Shown here piece by piece: positions 51,841 to 60,066 of a stretch of 64,000 bases of DNA. The stretch covers positions 906,121 to 970,120 of the forward strand of contig NZ_LJJB01000013.1 of NCBI RefSeq assembly GCF_001420695.1, given 5' to 3'. Each line of letters begins with the position of its first letter. Within the stretch, counting starts at the first letter, position 1. The notes under the pieces are model-generated. The model had not been told where the DNA came from, searched no databases, and was given only the letters and a program-made list of their open reading frames with translations. The translations under genes and the position numbers were made by a program. This DNA is from Brevibacillus choshinensis (GTDB lineage: Bacteria; Bacillota; Bacilli; Brevibacillales; Brevibacillaceae).

Positions 51841-52035
51841 TACATTTCTGAATTATTGTGACAGCATCTTTTGCGATAATGAGCTTGTCATAGCGCAGAA
51901 TATCATACACATTCAGAGTAATTGAAATTGCGGTTTCAACACAGTGAATATTGCTTGCGCTTTTATAAACAATTTATCTGCTGCAGGTGTGACAATAAGC
52001 GCCTTCCTATCGGCAACTTTAAATGTTCTTCCTAA
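51841..52035 (-). pseudogene. rplD: 3' remnant of a ribosomal protein L4 gene (rplD)
   Basis: On the minus strand GRTFKVADRKALIVTPAAD is followed after one frameshift by NIHCVETAISITLNVYDILRYDKLIIAKDAV. This matches the L4 C-terminal region (K-A-L-I-V-T, then V-x-x-LNVYDILRYDKLIITKDAV). Only about 60 residues remain and no other ribosomal protein gene is near. An L4 fragment in a tRNA-associated island is unexpected. Confidence 0.7.
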
Positions 52036-52055
52036 TACTCATTAAAAATGAGCGC

Positions 52056-52078
52056 AAAAAAAACGCCTGTACCGGCGC
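52056..52078 (-). terminator. Minus-strand terminator after the 39-codon ORF
   Basis: On the minus strand CGCC-GGTACA-GGCG is followed by TTTTTTTT. It lies about 30 bases after the stop of the ORF at 52108-52227. Confidence 0.6.
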
Positions 52079-52107
52079 TTTACATGTGTGATTTCATTTC
52101 CTGAATA

Positions 52108-52227
52108 TCAAATGAAATGTATTACATAAACAAATCCTACACATTGAAAGCCAAAGTACTGTAGCAGATTATTCACATTTATTTGAACAGCAAAACTTAA
52201 ATATGACTTATTTACAATAGCATCCAT
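52108..52227 (-). CDS. Small ORF (39 residues) with strong ribosome site
   Basis: ATG at 52227 is preceded by AAAGGAGGTCAAAGTA, a near-perfect Shine-Dalgarno, and a terminator follows the TGA. The peptide begins MDAIVNKSYLSFAVQINVN and is hydrophobic toward its end (FGFQCVGFVYVIHFI), with one Cys. A possible promoter (TTGATA, 18 bases, TATGAC) lies upstream on the minus strand. It could be a small membrane peptide, toxin or pheromone. No family recognised. Confidence 0.45.
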   Translation of the reverse strand: MDAIVNKSYLSFAVQINVNNLLQYFGFQCVGFVYVIHFI

Positions 52228-52357
52228 TACTTTGACCTCCTTTGCACATTGTAGTTACAATATTTTCGGCCTGTCATACATTCCGTACACTTAGAATATC
52301 AAATAACTTCGTAACTCACTATACACAAAATGTCTCTGTATCGTTTTGTATAAACAA

Positions 52358-52400
52358 AATAATCCGAGGGAACGACTCTATGTTGTTCCCTTGGATTATT
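52358..52400 (+). other. Strong 16-bp hairpin
   Basis: AATAATCCGAGGGAAC (52358-52373) pairs with GTTCCCTTGGATTATT (52385-52400) with one G-T pair and an 11-base loop. It is immediately followed by a terminator, as in an attenuator or a short structured RNA. Confidence 0.55.
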
Positions 52401-52409
52401 CATCATAGG

Positions 52410-52437
52410 AAAGGACCGGATTCCGGTCCTTTTTTTC
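52410..52437 (+). terminator. Intrinsic terminator
   Basis: AGGACCGG (52412-52419) pairs with CCGGTCCT (52423-52430), then seven T. Confidence 0.85.
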
Positions 52438-52996
52438 ATATGCGGGCATGGATAGAACCGCGGAACGGTTCTTCTGATTTGAAACTGTTTTTTCGCCTTT
52501 TCGGGACCCCTAGCCATGCGGAACCCAACGTTTATTTAACGTCAGGTTCTGATAGCTCCTCTTATATAACCTGAACGCACCGGCTCATTATAGGTTATGG
52601 TGTCTTTTCGTGTTACTTGTATAAACTCACCCAATACACAAATCTCATTCCTGAGACTCCAATCGAAGAAGCCCCGCTAAGAACAACACTTAACACCATA
52701 TTCACGCATCGGGCCATCCGGCTCTCGGTCCGGGCTGAGGAATTTTGGGGGAAGCAGGAGCAGCCGGACAACCCTGCACTGGCTAAGTCCGTCGGACCCG
52801 GCGTGTAATGACGATTGATCTATCGGGGAATTATAACTCAATAAACAACATAGAACGACGTTGCCGGCATGAATCGGTAGGTGCGATTAGCTATTCCAGC
52901 TAATAGCATGTCAATATTTAAATATTACTAGCAGATTCACGGAGTGGTATACTAAAAAAAGTACATGGGGAGAAAGGACGTCGATAGACGGTTTTC
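52438..52996. other. Hairpin-rich region without supported gene
   Basis: Further hairpins occur: AGAACCG/CGGTTCT (52454-52472), ACGTT/AACGT near 52528 and CAGGTT/AACCTG near 52543-52572. A plus-strand open frame (52617-52808) has no ribosome site. The region may hold remnants of the 5' leader of a lost gene. Confidence 0.35.
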
Positions 52997-53248
52997 TCAT
53001 TTGATGTCGTCACCCGTCAAATAGTTGTGGAACGGACGGTCAACCCAGAACTTGTACGTGCTGACGCTGACATTCGGGTCGATTTGTTTGAAGCCGGCGA
53101 CGATGTCGTCCGACTTGTCGTTCAGCGAGAACGATTGCGCATAATAAGGAGCGTCTGCAGTGATTTAATTATTCGTAATCATATCGTAATCGGAGTAATA
53201 GAGCGGCTGCCACCAGGAACCGGCGGTCAGGCCGGCCGTATCTGCGCT
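52997..53248 (-). pseudogene. C-terminal remnant of an unidentified protein
   Basis: One minus-strand frame reads DTAGLTAGSWWQPLYYSDYD, meets an in-frame TAA, then continues DAPYYAQSFSLNDKSDDIVAG, FKQIDPNVSVSTYKFWVDRP and a final stop at 52997. The richness in Trp and Tyr suggests an exported protein. The nonsense codon and the absence of an N-terminus mark it as decayed. I do not recognise the family. Confidence 0.45.
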
Positions 53249-53325
53249 GTTTTTTTTTGGCGTTCATGCGGTCAACTATACGGACATAACAAGTAAAATA
53301 TATAATTTTATGATGGAGGGATAAG

Positions 53326-53376
53326 ATGAGTACAGACACGGTTGTTACACATGACTTACTCCGTATAAGTCGTTGA
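53326..53376 (+). CDS. Leader peptide of the ABC-F resistance gene (16 residues)
   Basis: ATG 53326 follows GGAGGGATAAG, and the 16-codon ORF MSTDTVVTHDLLRISR ends at TGA 53374-53376. Its last codons form the 5' arm of a perfect 12-bp hairpin (53358-53369 with 53388-53399). Short leaders of this type upstream of ABC-F, erm or msr genes sense stalled ribosomes when an antibiotic is present. Position and overlap are seen directly; the regulatory role is inference from known systems. Confidence 0.7.
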   Translation: MSTDTVVTHDLLRISR

Positions 53377-53455
53377 TATCCATTAAACTTATACGGAGTT
53401 AAATGTGAATAGATGGATATGTACCGACTTTTTATAAAGAAGTAATGTGTTATAA
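53358..53455 (+). promoter_or_regulatory. Competing hairpins (attenuator) upstream of the ABC-F gene
   Basis: Hairpin 1 is ACTCCGTATAAG/CTTATACGGAGT (53358-53369/53388-53399). Bases in its loop (GTCG...GATATCCA, about 53369-53382) can instead pair with TGGATAT...CCGACT (53414-53429), which is directly followed by TTTTT, a terminator form. A third stem TTTTTATAA/TTATAAAAA (about 53429-53456) ends at the gene's own AAAGGAGG. These structures exclude one another, as expected for ribosome-controlled attenuation. Confidence 0.65.
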
Positions 53456-53471
53456 AAAGGAGGAACTTCAC

Positions 53472-54950
53472 ATGTCAATGATTCAAGTACAAAACCTGAC
53501 TTTTTCTTATCCAAGCAGCTTTGATAATATTTTTGAAGATGTTAGCTTTCAAATAGATACGGATTGGAAGCTTGGATTTATTGGTCGAAACGGACGAGGC
53601 AAGACAACTTTTTTTAATCTATTATTGGGAAAATATGAATACGGCGGAAAAATTATTTCTTCGGTAGAATATAATTATTTTCCATATCCAGTCTCGGATA
53701 AAAGCAAATTCACACATGAAATATTAGAAGAGATATGTCCCCAGGCAGAAGATTGGGAGTTTCTTCGTGAAATATCTTATTTAGATGTCGATGATGAAGT
53801 GATGTACCGGCCATTTGAAACATTATCGAATGGGGAACAAACGAAGGTTCTACTTGCTGCACTGTTTTTGAATGAAGGGCAATTTTTATTAATTGATGAG
53901 CCGACCAATCACCTAGATACCCATGCACGAAAGATGGTTTCAAAATATTTAAAAAGAAAAAAAGGATTCATTTTAATATCACATGATAGAAACTTTTTGG
54001 ATGGCTGTGTTGATCATATCTTGTCAATAAACAGAGCAAATATAGAAGTTCAAAGTGGTAATTATTCTTCTTGGAAGCTGAATTTTGATAGACAGCAGGA
54101 ACATGAGGAAGCAACAAATGAGCGTTTGCAAAAAGATATTGGGAGGCTGCAACAATCTTCAAAGCGTTCAGCCAATTGGTCTGATCAAGTAGAAGCTTCC
54201 AAAAATGGTACAACAAATTCTGGTTCTAAATTGGACAAGGGCTATGTAGGACATAAAGCTGCGAAAATGATGAAACGTGCAAAGAACCTGGAGTCAAGGC
54301 AACAGAAAGCTATTGAAGAAAAGTCAACGTTGCTAAAAAATGTGGAAAAAACGGAGTCATTACAGTTAGAGCCATTGGAATACAAATCTAAAGAACTAAT
54401 TCAGTTAACGAATGTGTCTGTTATGTATGATGGTGAATTAGTTAATACGCCAATAAGTTTTCATGTTGAACCAGGAGACCGAGTTGTGCTTGATGGAAAG
54501 AATGGTAGTGGAAAAAGTAGTATTTTAAAACTAATCCTAAGGAAGCCACTCCAGCATACAGGTGCTTTGAACGTTGGTTCAGGCCTTGTCATTTCTTATG
54601 TACAACAAGATACCTCTCATTTAAAGGGAAAGTTATCTGATTTTATTGAAGAAAATCAGATTGATGAACAGTTATTTAAATCTATTCTACGAAAACTGGA
54701 TTTTGACCGTATCCAGTTTGAAAAAGATATATCCCACTATTCTGGTGGACAAAAGAAAAAGTTGCTTATAGCTAAAAGTTTATGTGAAAATGCACATTTA
54801 TATATTTGGGATGAGCCACTAAATTTTATTGATGTTTATTCACGTATGCAAATTGAAGAGCTTATTCAAAGTTTTAATCCAACAATGGTTTTTGTTGAGC
54901 ATGATCAGACATTTCAAGAAAAAGTGGCTACGAAAACGGTAGCCTTATAG
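53472..54950 (+). CDS. ABC-F ribosomal protection protein, Lsa/CplR-like (lincosamide-streptogramin-pleuromutilin type)
   Basis: The 492-residue protein has two ATPase domains and no membrane span. Domain 1 has GRNGRGKTTFFNLL, LSNGEQTK and LIDEPTNHLD; domain 2 has GKNGSGKSSILKLI, YSGGQKKKL and IWDEPLNFID. The linker (about 190-290, basic helices) includes RSANWSD and KLDKGYVGHKAAKMMKRAK, as in Lsa-type proteins, which reach the peptidyl-transferase centre and remove bound drugs. ATG 53472 follows AAAGGAGGAAC. A leader peptide and attenuator precede it. Drug range is inference. Confidence 0.9.
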   Translation: MSMIQVQNLTFSYPSSFDNIFEDVSFQIDTDWKLGFIGRNGRGKTTFFNLLLGKYEYGGKIISSVEYNYFPYPVSDKSKFTHEILEEICPQAEDWEFLREISYLDVDDEVMYRPFETLSNGEQTKVLLAALFLNEGQFLLIDEPTNHLDTHARKMVSKYLKRKKGFILISHDRNFLDGCVDHILSINRANIEVQSGNYSSWKLNFDRQQEHEEATNERLQKDIGRLQQSSKRSANWSDQVEASKNGTTNSGSKLDKGYVGHKAAKMMKRAKNLESRQQKAIEEKSTLLKNVEKTESLQLEPLEYKSKELIQLTNVSVMYDGELVNTPISFHVEPGDRVVLDGKNGSGKSSILKLILRKPLQHTGALNVGSGLVISYVQQDTSHLKGKLSDFIEENQIDEQLFKSILRKLDFDRIQFEKDISHYSGGQKKKLLIAKSLCENAHLYIWDEPLNFIDVYSRMQIEELIQSFNPTMVFVEHDQTFQEKVATKTVAL

Positions 54951-54998
54951 TTATACTTGGAGCATTGCATATTGTAATCATTTAGATACTGAAAAGTA

Positions 54999-55034
54999 AA
55001 CCCGCATTCCAGTGCTCTGGAGCGGGTTTTTTAA
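54999..55034 (+). terminator. Terminator of the ABC-F gene
   Basis: AACCCGC pairs with GCGGGTT, with an inner TCCAG/CTGGA stem, then TTTT. Confidence 0.85.
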
Positions 55035-55126
55035 TATTTACATTGAATAATCTCGATATACTAAATTGGGCTTTTGCCGATATACCTACCTATGTAGACC
55101 TGCGAGATCGTTTTACAACGAGATCA

Positions 55127-55145
55127 TTGTTGACGGATTGTTGAC
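55127..55145 (+). promoter_or_regulatory. Putative integrase arm-type binding sites (right)
   Basis: TTGTTGAC at 55127-55134 and 55138-55145, the same 11-bp period and orientation as the pair at 17526-17544. It lies 116 bases inside attR. Confidence 0.7.
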
Positions 55146-55261
55146 CAAATCCCTCGTAAACAATCCAAGAGTACCAGATTACGGAATGGAGTAAGTTCAG
55201 TAAACCGTAGAAACAACAATGATTGTCATAAGTCATCAGAAGCGATCCTAGCACCTACATC

Positions 55262-55351
55262 AGCTTCCCAAGCTAGCGGCGTGGGTTCGATTCCCATCAC
55301 CCGCTCCATACAGAATGTCAAAAAACCTTGAGAAATCAAGGTTTTTTTGTT
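55262..55351 (+). repeat. attR: 90-bp direct repeat (right copy, tRNA-Gly 3' half plus terminator)
   Basis: Identical to 17390-17479. It lacks the 5' half of the tRNA and so is not a gene. It marks the right end of the island; sequence from 55352 on should continue the original chromosome downstream of tRNA-Gly. Its terminator stem lies at 55320-55349. Confidence 0.93.
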
Positions 55352-55585
55352 GTTTATGTTTCTATTTAGTTTGCTTCTAAGTGACCCTTCATGAGGGGGT
55401 AGCCATCTCTAATCATCAAATTGTAATTTACGTACACACTCTGAATATTCGAGAAAGAGCTATCGTATCACCTCCCTGGGTTAGAACAATAACAGGTGCA
55501 AGTTCGGGCTGCCCGACTTTCTATGCACGATGAATGGTACAATATGAATATAGCAGAAATTAACACGATCGGAAGGATGGTAAGA

Positions 55586-57841
55586 ATGAGTGATTCTAAT
55601 CAGGAGTATATCGTAATCTCGGGTGCGAGGGAAAACAATCTCAAGAACGTATCCTTGCGCATTCCCAAGCGGATGATCACGATCTTCACCGGAGTATCCG
55701 GATCCGGCAAGTCATCGATCGTTTTCGATACCATCGCCGCAGAATCCCAGCGTCTGCTGAACGAAAACTTCAGCATGTTCGTCCGCAACTTTCTGCCGCG
55801 TTTTCCGCAACCGGATGCAGACGCGATCGAGAACCTGAGCATGGCTGTTATTGTGGATCAGAAGCGGCTGGGCGGCGGCTCCCATTCCACGATGGGCACG
55901 ATTACCGATATCTCTCCCATTCTCCGTCTTCTCTTCTCCCGAGTGGGTCAGCCCTATGTTGGACAAGCGCACATGTTCTCGTTTAACGATCCGCAAGGCA
56001 TGTGTCCTGAGTGCAACGGGATCGGTCGCAAGCTGGGCGTCGACATAAGCAAGGCGCTGGACAAGTCAAAGTCGTTGAATGAAGGGGCAATCATGCTGCC
56101 GGATTATAAGGTAGAAAGCTGGGACTGGACGATGATCGTGCAGTCGGGGTCCTTCGATCCCGACAAGAAGCTGAGCGATTATTCGGATGAGGAGATGGAG
56201 CAACTGCTGTACGGCAAGGCGAGGAAAGTGAAGATGGATTTCGCCGGGAAGGCAACGAATATTACAGTGGAAGGTATTATCGAGAAGTTCACCAACAAAT
56301 ACATCAAGCAGGATGTGAAGACAAAGTCTGAGCGCACACAAAAAGCTGTTGCACCGTACATCTCCGAGGGCCCCTGCTCCAGCTGCCGCGGCGCGAGACT
56401 CAGCCAAGCCGCGCTCAGCTGCCGGATAAATGGTCTCAACATTGCCGAGATGTCCTCCATGGAGGTCGGACCGCTCATCCGCGTCATACGGGAGATTGAC
56501 GATCCTGTCGCCGCGCCGGTCGTCAAGTCGCTGACGGAGCGGTTGCAGCATCTGGTGGATATCGGACTCGACTACTTGACGCTAGACCGTGAAACGGATA
56601 CATTGTCCGGCGGAGAGTCGCAGCGCGTAAAGATGGTGAAGCACCTAAGCGGCAGTCTGGTGGATGTTACTTACATCTTCGATGAGCCCAGCGTTGGCTT
56701 GCACCCCCGTGATGTACATCGGTTAAATGGATTGCTTCAGAAGCTGCGCGACAAGGGCAATACCGTGATTGTCGTCGAGCATGATCCCGATGTGATCAAG
56801 TTGGCGGATCATATCATCGACGTCGGGCCTCACGCCGGCAGCCGAGGCGGTACCATCGTGTATGAAGGAAGCTTCCAAGGCCTGCTGGGGGCAGGTACAC
56901 TGACAGGCACCCATATGAAGCGGCCGCTCCAGCTGAAGCACGATTGCAGGCAGCCATCCGGCAAGCTGTCCATCAAGGATGCCACATTGCACAACCTGCA
57001 GAACGTGAGTGTAGATATTCCAACCGGAGTGCTGACAGTAGTTACGGGTGTCGCCGGCTCGGGCAAGAGTACGCTGATTAACGAAGTATTCCTCGGCCAG
57101 CATCCGGATGCAATCGTCATCGACCAATCGGCGGTAGGAGTGTCAACACGCTCGAATCCCGCGACCTACACGGGCATTATGGATGATGTGCGCAAGGCGT
57201 TTGCTTCCGCGAACAAGGTCAACCAAGGCTTGTTCAGCTTCAACTCCAAGGGGGCTTGCGAGAACTGCCAAGGGCTGGGTGTTGTGTATACAGACCTTGC
57301 ATTCCTCGACAGCGTCAAGCTGCCATGCGAAGAGTGCGGAGGTAGACGGTTCAAGGAAGAGGTGCTCGCGTACAAGCTTAACGGAAAGTCAATTGCAGAA
57401 GTTCTGGAGATGACTGTGGAGCAGGCGTTGGATTTTTTTCAGCTAAAAGAGGTTGTGCGCAAGCTCCAGGCGATGAGCGATGTGGGGTTGAACTATATTA
57501 CACTCGGCCAGCCGCTCAGCACGCTCTCGGGCGGGGAATGCCAGCGCATCAAGCTGGCAAGCGAGCTGCATAAGAAGGGCAGCATCTACGTGATGGACGA
57601 GCCGACGACCGGCCTACATATGTCAGATATCGGTCACCTTCTGGGGATCATGAACCGCCTCGTGGATGCCGGCAATACGGTGATCGTCATCGAGCATAAC
57701 CTCGATGTGATCAGCCAAGCGGATTGGATCATCGATATGGGACCGGACGGAGGCAGCAAGGGCGGCCAGGTGGTGTTCGAGGGCACACCTCCGCAGATCA
57801 TCCATGCGGAGCAGTCGATCACGGGAAGATACTTGATGTAA
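55586..57841 (+). CDS. UvrA paralog (short excinuclease ABC subunit A-like ATPase)
   Basis: The 751-residue protein has two ABC ATPase halves: GVSGSGKSSIVFDTI, zinc CPECNGIGRK and CSSCRGARLS, LSGGESQRVKMV, IFDEPSVGLHPRD; then GVAGSGKSTLINEVF, CENCQGLGV and CEECGGRRF, LSGGECQRIKLA, MDEPTTGLHMSD. It is about 190 residues shorter than true UvrA, consistent with loss of the UvrB-binding domain. Such UvrA-like proteins (DrrC type) are linked to resistance against DNA-binding drugs. ATG 55586 follows GGAAGGATGG. It is GC-rich relative to its neighbours. Confidence 0.9.
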   Translation: MSDSNQEYIVISGARENNLKNVSLRIPKRMITIFTGVSGSGKSSIVFDTIAAESQRLLNENFSMFVRNFLPRFPQPDADAIENLSMAVIVDQKRLGGGSHSTMGTITDISPILRLLFSRVGQPYVGQAHMFSFNDPQGMCPECNGIGRKLGVDISKALDKSKSLNEGAIMLPDYKVESWDWTMIVQSGSFDPDKKLSDYSDEEMEQLLYGKARKVKMDFAGKATNITVEGIIEKFTNKYIKQDVKTKSERTQKAVAPYISEGPCSSCRGARLSQAALSCRINGLNIAEMSSMEVGPLIRVIREIDDPVAAPVVKSLTERLQHLVDIGLDYLTLDRETDTLSGGESQRVKMVKHLSGSLVDVTYIFDEPSVGLHPRDVHRLNGLLQKLRDKGNTVIVVEHDPDVIKLADHIIDVGPHAGSRGGTIVYEGSFQGLLGAGTLTGTHMKRPLQLKHDCRQPSGKLSIKDATLHNLQNVSVDIPTGVLTVVTGVAGSGKSTLINEVFLGQHPDAIVIDQSAVGVSTRSNPATYTGIMDDVRKAFASANKVNQGLFSFNSKGACENCQGLGVVYTDLAFLDSVKLPCEECGGRRFKEEVLAYKLNGKSIAEVLEMTVEQALDFFQLKEVVRKLQAMSDVGLNYITLGQPLSTLSGGECQRIKLASELHKKGSIYVMDEPTTGLHMSDIGHLLGIMNRLVDAGNTVIVIEHNLDVISQADWIIDMGPDGGSKGGQVVFEGTPPQIIHAEQSITGRYLM

Positions 57842-57988
57842 TGCATCAAATCGACTTTCATAATGCATGGGATTCGTAATTTCTTAGCATGACAAGGAGA
57901 ACATAGTAAAGGTTAAACTTACGTATGCTCAACCAGGGCTGCCAGCAGAATCGGCAGCCTTTCGCTTAATTAACGGGCAGTATTCCTA

Positions 57989-58570
57989 TCATGAAGAATT
58001 TGAGGTTTGAGTAACAAAAAAGCTCCTTGGTATGATGGTCAAGGGTCCCAATTGCCAGCAAGCGATCGGACCCTCAACCAAACCAAGGAGCCACTGACGT
58101 TCGAGAATAGCAAAGAGGAACTGTATGAGACGAAGGCGTACTCGTTGCAAGTCTTCTTTGGTGTCATGACGAGCACGAACTAAATCTCTCAACGCTTCAT
58201 GGTCTTCGTCTGGAGTCCAAACAGGCGTAAGCTCTCCAGCTCGAAGAAGCTGCGCCAGTCTTAGAGCATCACTTCGGTCTGTTTTGATACGATCACCTGC
58301 GCGCCGAGGAATGAGTGTTGGTGCAACAACGACACAATCAATTCCGAGGGACAAAAGAAATCTGAAAAGACCATACCCTGTAGGACCGGCTTCAGAACAT
58401 ACATGTAAATGTTCAGGTGAACCTATTTTTTTCATGAGTTTACGGATTGCTTCAGGCGTGTGGGGAAGGTTACCGAGAAAACGAGGCTCTCCACGTCCAT
58501 CATCTGCGACAGCAACCGAGATTGTATCTTTTGATACGTCTAAACCAACAAATTTTGTGACATCCTTCAT
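57989..58570 (-). pseudogene. IS110-family transposase, deletion remnant
   Basis: ATG 58570 follows AAAGGAG. The frame has MKDVTKFVGLDVSKDTISVA, CSEAGPTGYGLFRFLLSLG and RIKTDRSDALRLAQLLRAG, the DEDD domain of IS110 transposases. After about 150 residues it runs into the element's right-end hairpin, so the middle and C-terminal part have been deleted. It differs clearly from the IS110 fragment at 32866 and lies outside the island. Confidence 0.82.
58018..58092 (-). terminator. Long hairpin at the IS110 remnant end
   Basis: GGCTCCTTGG and CCAAGGAGC arms enclose further pairing (GAGGGTCC/GGACCCTT); on the minus strand TTTTTTG follows. Confidence 0.6.
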
Positions 58571-59226
58571 AATATAGCGGCTCCTTTCGTTTGTAGCTCT
58601 GCATTTGGTCTTTGGTAGATTCCACTACGCATTGTTGCCAAATGTAACCTACGATAAGCGAAATGGGGCCGCCTCGTTCATTATGACTAACGGGTTCGAT
58701 AGTTCAATAAAAATAGCGGCGAGTCTAAGACTTTATTTTTAGGTCTTAAGTCGCCGCTGTTTCATGTATTAGGTTAAGTCTAAAACAAATTTTCGGAAGG
58801 CTGGAGATTTTTTATCCGTGAACTGTGTAGGATCAAAAACTCCAGTCTAAAACTTAATTTTCAACGAAGACCTAGACGAGGGCTTGTTTCAAACTGTCTA
58901 CTTGACAGGGGTAAGACCATAGAACCGGGGAGGGCTTTTCTATTTTCTGGAACAACTGTATGATTGATGGAGAGAAAAAGAATAGTGGAAACATGAATAA
59001 TCCCATCCTGAAAATCGGTGGTCTGGGTTGGGGAAATGATCATACTGGACCACGATGTGTTTTCGAGTAATAGTTGTCATGCGAAACCGTATTGGCTGTA
59101 TGCTCGTTATAATAGCAGAGGCCTTGCTCCGATGAGGACGAACAAGGAGCAGGTAGGAAAACTTAAGGAAGCCAAAGGCGATACAAATGAAAAGCGAGAA
59201 AACATTGTTGAAGGAGGTAAGATGGA
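58571..59226. other. Intergenic stretch with a strong hairpin
   Basis: A long stem AGCGGCGA...TAAGAC with GTCTTAA...TCGCCGCT lies at about 58709-58763, probably tied to the IS110 remnant. No supported gene; a good GGAGG appears only just before 59227. Confidence 0.35.
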
Positions 59227-59874
59227 ATGAAAGAAAAAGTCACAGCGGCTTTGCTCAGAATGGGAATAGCGGTCCCGATCGTTTATTTTGGCATTCCGAT
59301 AGTTGCCGCACCCTATTACGCCGGCTATAGTTTTGTGAAGCACACAGCAAGTGAACTCGGTTCAAATCGTGCGGTTCATCCAGACCCGGTTAATGCGGCG
59401 ATTATCATTTTGGGGATTGTGACGCTAATTGCGGCTTTTGGTTTTTTGCTCGCGTTGTACCGCCTTGACACCAATCCATTGTTGGCGTGGCTCACAATGA
59501 TCGTTGTTGTTTCAAACGGCCTTGGTACCCTACTATCCGGAATATTTCCCATTCCCGATCCGAGACACGGTGGAGGAGCCCTGTCAGCTGGTATGTTCCT
59601 GGTGCCGTTTATTTTTGCTTTTGTGTTATGGAAACGAAGCGATACACGACTCCTGAAAGGTTATCTTATAGCGAATATCATCCTATTTGTCGCTATGGTG
59701 CCAATCATGAGCGGAATCTTTGAAATTGACAGATCAATGATAGCGGGACTTCTCCAGCGAATCCTTGCATTTACTGCTTTTACCCCAATTGGAGTAGGTG
59801 CATACGTTCTCATGAAATGCTTGAAAAACTTCCAAAAACCAAATCATGAAATGTCAGATGAGTTTATTCGATGA
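59227..59874 (+). CDS. DUF998-family integral membrane protein
   Basis: The 215-residue protein has six membrane spans. Motifs typical of DUF998 are HTASELGSNRAVHPDPVNAA after the first span and GIFPIPDPRHGGGALSAGMF in the middle. The function of the family is not established. ATG 59227 follows GAAGGAGG. It appears monocistronic, with a terminator at 60022. Confidence 0.8.
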   Translation: MKEKVTAALLRMGIAVPIVYFGIPIVAAPYYAGYSFVKHTASELGSNRAVHPDPVNAAIIILGIVTLIAAFGFLLALYRLDTNPLLAWLTMIVVVSNGLGTLLSGIFPIPDPRHGGGALSAGMFLVPFIFAFVLWKRSDTRLLKGYLIANIILFVAMVPIMSGIFEIDRSMIAGLLQRILAFTAFTPIGVGAYVLMKCLKNFQKPNHEMSDEFIR

Positions 59875-60021
59875 TTATAGATGCTAAATTAAGCGGATCA
59901 AGGAGGCGGCGGTCAATTTAAGCTTTCTCAACATGATTGAGAAAAGTCACCAGAGGAAAAGATACTTGAGAGACCGAACGCAAAGAACAAGTGAAAAGAC
60001 TGAACTGAAGCTGTGGATGGT

Positions 60022-60066
60022 AAAGCCCTCTCTTGGAAAAAAAATCCTGGGAGGGCTTTTTTTATT
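60022..60066 (+). terminator. Intrinsic terminator
   Basis: AAAGCCCTC (60022-60030) pairs with GAGGGCTTT (60051-60059), then TTTT. Confidence 0.75.

Larger units (their letters stand above)
17390..55351. mobile_element. Integrated genomic island at tRNA-Gly
   Basis: The interval lies between two identical 90-bp direct repeats and carries a tyrosine integrase next to the tRNA. Paired arm-type motifs lie inside both ends. The unit length (start of one repeat to start of the other) is 37,872 bases. Inside are IS fragments, truncated genes and blocks of clearly different base composition: a GC-richer ABC efflux module at 21.7-27.3 kb and an AT-rich peptide-utilisation block at 33.7-47.6 kb. I see no conjugation, replication or phage structural genes, so it is an integrative island that would need help to move, if it still can. 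Confidence 0.88.

Noticed and set aside
53027-53296. Plus-strand ORF of 89 codons
   Set aside because: The opposite strand carries the clear coding remnant; the plus frame has no ribosome site and an Arg/Val-rich antisense composition.
55262-55308. Second tRNA-Gly gene
   Set aside because: Only the 3' half of the tRNA is present; it is the attR copy of the repeat.
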